Shown piece by piece: positions 28,931 to 35,802 of a stretch of DNA of 35,802 nt. Source of the stretch: a virus; the IMG/VR virus record IMGVR_UViG_3300009104_000060, positions 1 through 35,802 of that record; one strand, 5' to 3'. Below the pieces are notes generated by a model. That model had not been told where the DNA came from. It saw only the letters and a list, made by a program, of their open reading frames with translations, and searched no databases. A program made the translations under genes and the position numbers. Within the stretch, counting starts at the first letter, position 1. Every line of letters begins with the position of its first letter.

Positions 28931-29725
28931 GTGAAAGGGAAGAAAAATCTATTAGTAATACCGGATTGTCACGCAGCACCTGAGTATGATAACGATAGGT
29001 TCACTGCATTAGGTAACTTCATAGTAGCTGAGCAGCCAGATATTATTGTATGCTTGGGAGACTTTGGCGATATGCCTAGTCTCTCATCATACGATAAGGG
29101 AACTAAAGGGTTTGAGGGTAGGAGATACAAGAAGGACGTAGACTCTATACTAGATGCCCAGGATAAATTGTTTGCTCCTATTAAGAAGTTCAATGAGAAC
29201 AAAAGAAAAAGAAAGGAGAAACAATACAAACCTAAAATGCATATGTGTTTAGGTAATCATGAGGATAGAATAGACAGAGCAATTAACTCTGCTCCTGAGC
29301 TTGACGGCGCTATCTCAATGAAGGACCTACACTATGAAAAGAATGGATGGAAGATCACTCCATTTAAGGGATGCTTATCCCTGGAGGGAATAAACTTCTC
29401 CCATTACTTTACATCTGGTGTAGCAGGAAGACCTATTAGTTCAGCACACATTGGCCATCAATTAGTTTCTAAGCTGCACTGCTCAGCGGTGCAAGGACAT
29501 TCTCACTTGTATAATCACGCAGAACAAACACGACCAGACGGTCAAAAGATATTCGGGCTAAGCGCAGGATGCTTTTCTCACCCACACTACTCGGAGAGTT
29601 GGTGTAGAGATACTGAATACAATTGGTGGAGGGGAGTTGTTACTTTAAACGGACTAGATGGAGAGGGATATTATGATGACATACATGCTGTAACTCAGCG
29701 CAAACTATTGAGGGATTACACATGA
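28931..29725 (+). CDS. Calcineurin-like metallophosphoesterase
   Basis: A 264-residue protein with LLVIPDCHAAP (residues 7-17; D-x-H), VCLGDFGDMPS (40-50; GD), MCLGNHEDR (105-113; GNHE) and VQGHSHLYNH (GH-x-H), the full metal-site set of the calcineurin-like family. The substrate is unknown; phage relatives cleave nucleic-acid or cyclic phosphates. The start is GTG at 28931 with GGAG upstream. It lies at the end of the nucleotide/replication genes. Confidence 0.88.
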   Translation: MKGKKNLLVIPDCHAAPEYDNDRFTALGNFIVAEQPDIIVCLGDFGDMPSLSSYDKGTKGFEGRRYKKDVDSILDAQDKLFAPIKKFNENKRKRKEKQYKPKMHMCLGNHEDRIDRAINSAPELDGAISMKDLHYEKNGWKITPFKGCLSLEGINFSHYFTSGVAGRPISSAHIGHQLVSKLHCSAVQGHSHLYNHAEQTRPDGQKIFGLSAGCFSHPHYSESWCRDTEYNWWRGVVTLNGLDGEGYYDDIHAVTQRKLLRDYT

Positions 29726-29889
29726 CAGAAAAGCAGCTAAAGCCGTGCCCATTCTGTGGAGAAGAAGCAGTAATAGCAGACATATTATTAGGATGCCCAG
29801 AATGTTTAGTTACATTTTCTTTTTTACCTAACAACAAAGAACAAATAAAAACGGCTATTGATAAATGGAACACTAGATATGCTGGGTGA
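29722..29889 (+). CDS. Lar-like zinc ribbon (restriction alleviation family)
   Basis: A 55-residue ORF, MTEKQLKPCPFCGEEAVIAD..., with CPFC (9-12), CPEC (25-28) and the closing AIDKWNTR. LKPCPFCG...WNTR is the signature of the Lar restriction-alleviation zinc-ribbon family. Rac-prophage Lar modulates EcoKI, reducing restriction of unmodified DNA. It overlaps the phosphoesterase stop as ATGA. Many family members are untested, so anti-restriction activity is likely but not proven. Confidence 0.78.
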   Translation: MTEKQLKPCPFCGEEAVIADILLGCPECLVTFSFLPNNKEQIKTAIDKWNTRYAG

Positions 29890-29962
29890 TGTATTTAAGA
29901 TAATACTTTTTTACATATCCTATATCTTGCTAGCTGGTTTTATAGTTTTTCTCTTTAATTGA
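29879..29962 (+). CDS. Possible transmembrane micropeptide at end of early block (27 aa)
   Basis: A 27-residue ORF, MLGDVFKIILFYISYILLAG followed by FIVFLFN, almost entirely one hydrophobic helix. It starts inside the Lar-like gene and ends just before the terminator at 29967, overlapping the 3' end of the opposing gene. The composition is strongly membrane-like. No family known and no independent ribosome site seen. Confidence 0.4.
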   Translation: MLGDVFKIILFYISYILLAGFIVFLFN

Positions 29963-30222
29963 TTCCTATCCCCCCCTTTAATTAGGGGGGATATTTTTTT
30001 TATACATCCAGGAGGGATAACAGTAAACCCAAACCACTCGCCCTTCTCATCTTTGGTAGTTGCTATACGTACTTCATCATCATTATTATTAATTAAATAT
30101 CCATATGACCAGAAGGTTGGCAACTTAGTATCTTCATACCTTTCCCATCCGGCAGTAGAAATTATATCCTGCCATTCAACTTCAACATAATCTATTGCAG
30201 GGCCTGAGCTTTTTCTGCCCAT
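29920..30222 (-). CDS. Conserved phage protein, unknown (100 aa)
   Basis: A 100-residue protein. VEWQDIISTAGWERYEDTKL (residues 14-33), PTFWSYGYLINNNDDEVRIA (34-53) and GEWFGFTVIPPGCIKKI (61-77) follow a pattern shared by many small phage proteins: a W-containing start, a C-T-x-GxL strand and a final FPxGCVxxI. The C-terminal 20 residues are basic. It follows the giant protein on the same strand, overlapping its stop. The terminator of the opposing transcript lies in its last codons. Confidence 0.7.
   Translation of the reverse strand: MGRKSSGPAIDYVEVEWQDIISTAGWERYEDTKLPTFWSYGYLINNNDDEVRIATTKDEKGEWFGFTVIPPGCIKKISPLIKGGDRNQLKRKTIKPASKI
29967..30001 (+). terminator. Strong intrinsic terminator at the convergent junction
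   Basis: TATCCCCCC (29967-29975) pairs with GGGGGGATA (29985-29993) over 9 bp around a loop CTTTAATTA. It is followed by eight T residues (29994-30001), so it terminates the rightward early transcript. No T-run follows on the other strand, so it should not stop the leftward genes efficiently. Confidence 0.9.
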
Positions 30223-33200
30223 TCCATTATCTCCAAATATTTTTGTGTAGCAAATTTATTATACTCATCATATAACTCTTGTCTTTTTTCTTCTGTTAGA
30301 TTTGGATCAGACATAACTTTCTCTGCTCTTTTCATAATATCAGTAAGTTCTTTTTGAGTCCAATACGCTTTATTCTGCATCTCGTAATCACCTATCTTTA
30401 TGGTATTTATACCAAACCAAGATAGCCACGCATCAAGCTCACCATACTTTGTAAATCCATCCTTACCTATATTACCCTCAATAATATCATAAGCATACAT
30501 GGTTTTCCACAGAGGACCTCCTCCTGATGCAATATCCCCCGCTCTATTTCTTGGCATAAGCATCGGCGGTATCATGTACGATGCCATAAACATCATAATA
30601 TCCTGGGCCTGCTGATGAGGTGTATCGTTCTCATTCCATACAGGCTGACCAGTAAATGGATCGACATTCTGCAATCCACCTAGCAACCCTTGAACAGGAC
30701 CTCCTAACACGCCAATAGTTTTTACAGCTTCTCCGATTTCTAGATTTGCTAAGTCCCTAGCGACAGAGAAATGAGCGCCCCAAGGCAAGAAGTAACTCAT
30801 ATCAAATGCCACCCACTTACCATTGTCATCTTTGTATGGCAAGAAGAAAACATTACCATTATTTTCTGCATACTCTGGAAGGAATGCCTTTAATGCTTCA
30901 ACATCTTCTTCATCAAGCTCATCAAACTGAGACATTAATACTTCTGCCATAACAAATGGAAGTGCTAAGTATTTTCCTGTAGCAATAGGATGCTTCTTAA
31001 CATTCCTAATCATTTGAGTTAAAGCTTTAGCATTAAACGTAATGAAGGGGGAGCCAAGAGGCATGGAGCGCAAGGTTCTTATTAAGGGAGACACGTTGCT
31101 ATAGTCTAGCAATGCCTCGTTTGCCTCCATAGCAGCGTCTGATTCATTGTATCCTTGGTTCTCCATAAGGTCTATAATCTTAGCAATCTTAAATAACACT
31201 TCCGTCTTTTGATACAGCCTACCAAATACGTTCGCATTATCCATAAAGATTTTTAGCTTTGACCAGGTCTGCATCCCAGCAATATCTTTAGTTGCTTTAG
31301 CGAACTCTTTGTCTATTCTTCCAAGCTCTTCAGATGCAAAAGTAGTTTGTTCAATACCATACTTCCTTGCTATCTGCATATACTTTCCGTTATTAACAAT
31401 GTTATCCATCGCATTATTAAGAACACTTGGTATCCTCCAGATAGGAACTCCAGAAGCATTTAAGAAAATAGTATTAGATATAGCGTTTCTTGCCTGAGCA
31501 GGAACCTGCATTGGAACGTGTGTATATTTAAATGCTTTTTGAACTCTGGTAAATAAATGTAGTATTGAATTCAACACTTCATTCTGAGACGAGATTGCTC
31601 CCTGCTGAGTTATATCATCCCAAATAATCTTATCTACCCACAGACCTTGCATCCCGCCGTAACGCACAGACTTAGGAATACGCTTGTACTTCCTTGTGTC
31701 AGCATTCTTTATCTCTGGATACTTGGCAATTACCTTGTCAATCTTATTGGCAAATGCTTCCTGCTTTTTAGCATCATCAATCTGACCTCCCTCTCTCAGT
31801 ATAGCAGCCCTCTGACGTATCTCTCCAGAAAGATTCTTAAAGTATACTGTCGTACCTGATACACCATCTATCTCTACTACCTGATTAGGAAGAACCCAGC
31901 CAACATTAGCTGGATCACTTGCTATGTAGTTTAAGTAGTTGATGGTAGCTAAGTCGCTACCTACCATAGAGATATATCTTGAAGCAAGATAAGCAGGGTC
32001 TTTTATTCTACCTGATACCAGGTCCTCAATAAAAGATTCCTCGTCTTTTCTGGCTCTGGTATAGCCCATGCTTCCCGGCATGTACCCTGTTCCTAACCTA
32101 TCCTGCCCACTCTGAACGTACTTCAAGTAAACTCTAGGCAAGTACTGCCCTTTCAATTCCTCATATTGCTCTTCCTTTAAGACGCCAGCATCTACAGCAT
32201 CCTGACCAAGCCTTTCGATTTGATCTTTAGCCTTTACTGCGGCCTCTCTTATGGTCATTGTCGATTGATTTTTAGGCCCAGGTTTAGTGCCGCGCAACAC
32301 GGATTCGAACGGAGCGTACTCAATCTTCCTGTTCGGAAGCGCATCAGGACTTGCTCCTCGGGTCTCAAAGAATTTAGTTAGAGCTTCCTTCTCTTTCTTT
32401 CCTTTGACGTTAGCTAGCACATCATGCAGAATCCTGCCGAAGTTATGAGCCTCTTCTTTCTTACCTTTCATAAGCATGGCTTGCTTTTCAAGAAGCCTAT
32501 ACCCTTCAAGGGTCATCTTAGGTTCGATGTATTTCTGGATCATCTTGAATCCAGACAAGAGAGAGCTTCTACCTTTCTCAGCCCACTGAGTATTCTCTAC
32601 CACTTCCTTGGTTATGCGCCTACCTCTGCTTTCAGATATTGCAGGCTGTCCTTCTCTAAACCCAAGCGAAGTAGCATTCTTAAATTGCCCATCTTCAAGA
32701 AGGATATATCCTGTAGAAAATACGTCTTCATACATATTAGTATACTTAATAGAATCATACCCAGCATCTAATATAGCTTTTCTAATTTCACTAGCAAAAG
32801 TAGTTCTTCCTACCTCTTGTTCCTTGCCGTAAATTTTTAGTACTTTCTTTGTATCAGTCCAGTCTGTTATTATATTTAATATCCTCTCCCCAAGAGGACC
32901 ATCTAAACCATCATGGAATAATAGGTCTTGATCTTCTATAGCATTCCTCCAAGCGACAGGGATATTCCACTTCCCAACATCAGGCAACTCTAAAGGATTT
33001 TTTATTTTTATATACCCGGCATATGGAACAGGCTTTGGCGCACCTGATTTTACTGCCGCTACAGCCGCAGCTTCTAACGTTCCCACTTGTAAACCGATCT
33101 CAGTCTTCTCAATAACTGGAGCAGTCCAAGCAAAAGGACTTGCATGCCATACCTTATCCTTCACTAAAGAATCTTTTAGGAATTCATATTTCTTTTTGCT

Positions 33201-35802
33201 TGAGTACCTTTGGCGTAGCTTATCATTATCCGGGTCTCTTAATGCTTCAGAAGGAACCTTACCTACAGCGTACTGGATAAGACTTGTTATATCATTTACG
33301 TCTACTTCAGGTTCCGCATTAGTATCAAAAGGCTTAGTGATCTTTTTAAAGAAGTTAACAAATGCCTTGGTAATTCTATCCCAAAGAGTCGGTTTGATAT
33401 CTGCTGCTTTGAACTGTATTACATGAGCAAGAACCTCTTCCCATAACACACTGTTTTTTTCATGCCTTACATACGTACCATCTGACTTCTTTACAGCAGG
33501 AGGGCCTATAACAGGAGGATACTTTCTATTCTTGGTATAGTTTAAGATAACTTGATTAACAGCTTCCTGCACTACCTCATCCCCATCCCTGTTTAACTTG
33601 TACAGTTGGTCAAGGATTTGATCGAACTCTCTGCCAGAGAATATACGCTTGCCGTAGTGCACACCAATCTCATGCAAGATAAGACCTCTAGCATCGTTGG
33701 TATTATTGGCAATGTTATCAGAGATAAAGATTATCTTTGCATCTGTCTCATCTACAAAGGCATTCGTTTCTGTTGAGATTTTCTTGTATCTATTTGAAAG
33801 ATTTCTAACTTCAGCAAGGGTTAGTATTTTAATAAACCCTGTCTCCATCATACGCCTTGTTGCCTTCTTTCCCCAGATACTATTCATCTGAGATAGCAAA
33901 GCATTGCTTGCCTGTATTGGAGAATCAAATCCTTTAACGGGATTCCTTGATCTTGATTCTTTTATATCATCCCAACCAAGATCGTAATCTTCTCTTAGCC
34001 CACGTAGATCAGCAGAACGGATCGTCGAAGGGTCCTCTTTTACTTTAGCAAGTAAAAAGTCACGCTCATCTGTAATGGATGGTATATCTTCAGCAACAGC
34101 TTCTTCAGTTGCCCACTCAAGTATCTGAGCAGCAAATTCTTTTTTGGTTTTGTGTGATTTGAATTGGAAGGAATCTTCCTGAGACGCTATTGCTTTAGCT
34201 AGCTCCCTTAGATCAGAGAGCGACATGCCCCCTTTAGCCGGGGTGTTATTGAGTATCTCTGCTACAACATCAGTTTCTTCAGCCTCTACTAAATCCCTAA
34301 GTACGATGTAGTCTTCTTTTATTTGACCAACAAGATTAGCCCTTTCATCTACAGATTCTTCTTCTGTTTCTTCTAGGGTTTCAACTAATTCTTGACGGCT
34401 CTCTGATTCAAGAGCATCAGTATCAAAATCATAATCATTTGGGTCTTTAGCAAACACAAATACATCTGACCCAATAATGTTCTCAGCTTTGATAGCATCT
34501 GATTTTGTAAGCCAATCCCCCTCATGACCAAGCCTATCTAATGGCGAACCTCCCTCGTCAATATCCCAAGAACCATCATCAGCAAACGAAACAATAGAAA
34601 TTTTCCCTGTTTCATGGGCCTCGTAAAACTCCCACTCCATATGAGAGCCCCATCTTGTTGCATCTTTTAAGTTATTAAATGCATAGATATTTCCAGGAGT
34701 ACCAAGTCGCTTATCGCCTTCTCGTGTAACCCAATTAGACAGCATCTTCTTGCCACCAAATGGAAGTATACCCTCTTCTTTAAGGGCCTCCACATTTTCT
34801 GTAAGAGTCACATGGTATAAAACATCTTCAGCAAGTAATTCCTGGTACTCAGGTAATGTGCCTATTTTCTCTCTTTCAGAATCTTTTTCCTGCACATAAG
34901 CGGTAGCTTCTTTTAAGGTAGGTAGAGTAACATCCCATTCCCAGTTATGATCGTCATAATAATCAGGGTCTTCTACCTTAGAGATGTATACTTTCCATTC
35001 GCCTGCTTCAGTCTTTGATGCTTTGTACCTTACGCCATCCTCTGTAGTAAGCTCATACTCACCATTAGATACTTTATTGGTCGTTACTTTTTTTTTTAAA
35101 TCGTCGTAAGCTGCTGCTTGAGCATCTATACCTTGAGCATCTTCTGCTTCAGCTGCTCTGGTTTCTTGTACTTGATCTAATGCATCCATGCCTGACGCTT
35201 CAAGAACGCCACGATCTTCTAGTATATCAATCCATTCATTCAAGGCTTCGGTTGAAGACTTAGGCATTGCAACTCTAACTGCTTCTTGCTTTAAAGCTTT
35301 CCTCTGTTTCTTTAGGTCATTAAGGGTTGCTACTTCTCCAGAAGTTTTTTCCTTTCCTTCAAGTCTTGCTATTTCTTTTTCAAGAGCAGCATTTCTAGCG
35401 CCAAATTCTTTTGCAGTTTCATCTCTTACCGCAATGAGATCAATCTTTTTATTCTTTGCTTGCTCAGTAAGGAACTCAAGAAACAGTGGCGATTCAGAGC
35501 GAATAGAGTCTGCAATTATCTGAGCTTGATCTACATTAGGAACGCTAAATAAAACAATCTCCCCATCTCTGCCTGGATAAGTAACGGAGATATCGTACCC
35601 TTCTGAATCCTCAGCTTTTGATAGTTCATAGTTACCTTTAATTTCAACATTAGGCTTGCTAGCAGCCGATGTCTTTTTAGGGGCTACCCATTCTGACCAT
35701 GCAAAGTTAAAAGGTGAAAGCGGTTTAGGCTGTCTTGCTTTTGGTGCTTGCTTAGCTGCTTCTCTTTTGACTCTAGCTTGCGCTTCTATATCTTTCTTGC
35801 CA
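30192..35802 (-). CDS. Giant polyvalent virion protein (partial; open at right edge)
   Basis: The reading frame has no stop from the window edge to 30192, so the protein is at least 1869 residues and its N-terminus is missing; the Met at 35267 is internal. Counting from the edge: a coiled-coil-like region (about 80-240); an ART-like domain with YHVTLTENVEALKEEGILP and YAFNNLKDATRWG (about 328-400); a zincin HEIGVH (710-715) with a downstream EEVLAHVIQ (about 788); a second ART-PolyVal-like domain with KVWHASPF, AGYDSIKYTN (about 883-1043); and a long helical C-terminus of LPD38 style. Such polyvalent proteins are packaged and injected with DNA to modify the host. Structural genes probably continue past the edge. 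Confidence 0.82.
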   Translation of the reverse strand, partial: GKKDIEAQARVKREAAKQAPKARQPKPLSPFNFAWSEWVAPKKTSAASKPNVEIKGNYELSKAEDSEGYDISVTYPGRDGEIVLFSVPNVDQAQIIADSIRSESPLFLEFLTEQAKNKKIDLIAVRDETAKEFGARNAALEKEIARLEGKEKTSGEVATLNDLKKQRKALKQEAVRVAMPKSSTEALNEWIDILEDRGVLEASGMDALDQVQETRAAEAEDAQGIDAQAAAYDDLKKKVTTNKVSNGEYELTTEDGVRYKASKTEAGEWKVYISKVEDPDYYDDHNWEWDVTLPTLKEATAYVQEKDSEREKIGTLPEYQELLAEDVLYHVTLTENVEALKEEGILPFGGKKMLSNWVTREGDKRLGTPGNIYAFNNLKDATRWGSHMEWEFYEAHETGKISIVSFADDGSWDIDEGGSPLDRLGHEGDWLTKSDAIKAENIIGSDVFVFAKDPNDYDFDTDALESESRQELVETLEETEEESVDERANLVGQIKEDYIVLRDLVEAEETDVVAEILNNTPAKGGMSLSDLRELAKAIASQEDSFQFKSHKTKKEFAAQILEWATEEAVAEDIPSITDERDFLLAKVKEDPSTIRSADLRGLREDYDLGWDDIKESRSRNPVKGFDSPIQASNALLSQMNSIWGKKATRRMMETGFIKILTLAEVRNLSNRYKKISTETNAFVDETDAKIIFISDNIANNTNDARGLILHEIGVHYGKRIFSGREFDQILDQLYKLNRDGDEVVQEAVNQVILNYTKNRKYPPVIGPPAVKKSDGTYVRHEKNSVLWEEVLAHVIQFKAADIKPTLWDRITKAFVNFFKKITKPFDTNAEPEVDVNDITSLIQYAVGKVPSEALRDPDNDKLRQRYSSKKKYEFLKDSLVKDKVWHASPFAWTAPVIEKTEIGLQVGTLEAAAVAAVKSGAPKPVPYAGYIKIKNPLELPDVGKWNIPVAWRNAIEDQDLLFHDGLDGPLGERILNIITDWTDTKKVLKIYGKEQEVGRTTFASEIRKAILDAGYDSIKYTNMYEDVFSTGYILLEDGQFKNATSLGFREGQPAISESRGRRITKEVVENTQWAEKGRSSLLSGFKMIQKYIEPKMTLEGYRLLEKQAMLMKGKKEEAHNFGRILHDVLANVKGKKEKEALTKFFETRGASPDALPNRKIEYAPFESVLRGTKPGPKNQSTMTIREAAVKAKDQIERLGQDAVDAGVLKEEQYEELKGQYLPRVYLKYVQSGQDRLGTGYMPGSMGYTRARKDEESFIEDLVSGRIKDPAYLASRYISMVGSDLATINYLNYIASDPANVGWVLPNQVVEIDGVSGTTVYFKNLSGEIRQRAAILREGGQIDDAKKQEAFANKIDKVIAKYPEIKNADTRKYKRIPKSVRYGGMQGLWVDKIIWDDITQQGAISSQNEVLNSILHLFTRVQKAFKYTHVPMQVPAQARNAISNTIFLNASGVPIWRIPSVLNNAMDNIVNNGKYMQIARKYGIEQTTFASEELGRIDKEFAKATKDIAGMQTWSKLKIFMDNANVFGRLYQKTEVLFKIAKIIDLMENQGYNESDAAMEANEALLDYSNVSPLIRTLRSMPLGSPFITFNAKALTQMIRNVKKHPIATGKYLALPFVMAEVLMSQFDELDEEDVEALKAFLPEYAENNGNVFFLPYKDDNGKWVAFDMSYFLPWGAHFSVARDLANLEIGEAVKTIGVLGGPVQGLLGGLQNVDPFTGQPVWNENDTPHQQAQDIMMFMASYMIPPMLMPRNRAGDIASGGGPLWKTMYAYDIIEGNIGKDGFTKYGELDAWLSWFGINTIKIGDYEMQNKAYWTQKELTDIMKRAEKVMSDPNLTEEKRQELYDEYNKFATQKYLEIMEWAEKAQALQ

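Noticed and set aside
1-35802. CRISPR array, insertion sequence, integrase or attachment sites
   Set aside because: No regularly spaced identical repeats, transposase motifs, terminal inverted repeats or recombinase genes were found; nothing indicates lysogeny in this window.

Overview
The window looks like a large part of a double-stranded DNA tailed-phage genome (Caudoviricetes). It probably infects a Gram-negative, likely aquatic host: there is a lipoprotein with a lipobox, several small inner-membrane/periplasmic proteins, and a class II (B12-dependent) ribonucleotide reductase of the kind common in aquatic phages. Gene packing is very tight, with many ATGA/TAATG/GTGA overlaps and strong GGAG-type ribosome sites. 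No bacterial housekeeping operon, rRNA or convincing tRNA is visible.

Layout. (1) 1-11146, leftward: the late block. Read 5' to 3' from about 11250 down to 1, it holds a Zn-motif protein, the small terminase subunit, a Lys-rich micro-protein, a Gly-rich putative virion protein, a small protein, the large terminase subunit, and a run of small membrane/periplasmic proteins (candidate lysis/envelope genes). An A-type Fe-S carrier (HesB/IscA-like) and a DUF6356-like protein sit among these. Next come a lipoprotein overlapping a transmembrane ORF, a membrane-anchored TIM-barrel hydrolase-like protein, a DUF115/MptE-like protein inside the tail-fibre cluster, and several small fibre proteins. The last fibre gene runs off the left edge. 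(2) 11147-12553: about 1.4 kb without genes. It contains the leftward late promoter with a structured leader, an AT-rich segment with repeated TTTAGCAT elements and four perfect DnaA boxes (candidate replication origin), and a G+C-richer, hairpin-dense segment that may encode a structured RNA or a long leader. (3) 12554-29962, rightward: the early/middle block. Small early proteins come first, followed by a cassette of MoxR AAA+ ATPase, a middle protein, a zincin-VWA protein and a companion. Then come a short C5 cytosine methyltransferase, a T7 gp4-like primase-helicase and a PD-(D/E)XK Holliday-junction-resolvase-like nuclease. After these are small Zn proteins including a Q-like candidate, a YbcO-like HNH nuclease, NinB, a Rad52-family annealing protein, a RecB/Cas4-like exonuclease, SSB, dUTPase, class II RNR, a metallophosphoesterase and a Lar-like Zn ribbon. 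The block ends at a strong intrinsic terminator. (4) 29920-35802, leftward: a small conserved phage protein and a giant polyvalent protein (ART-like domains, HEIGVH metallopeptidase, LPD38-like tail) that is still open at the right edge.

How it fits together. Early and late blocks diverge from the 11.2-12.5 kb control region and converge at about 29.9 kb. Early genes supply nucleotides (RNR, dUTPase), replication (primase-helicase, SSB, DnaA-box origin), recombination by single-strand annealing (Rad52, exonuclease, NinB, resolvase) and possibly anti-restriction (methyltransferase, Lar). Portal, major capsid, DNA polymerase and a recognisable endolysin are not in the window. The giant protein at the right edge and the fibres at the left edge are both leftward, so the missing structural genes probably lie in the rest of the genome joining the two edges. 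The most unusual features are the MoxR/VWA cassette, the structured non-coding region beside the origin, the giant polyvalent protein, and the Fe-S carrier and TIM-barrel protein embedded in the late operon.
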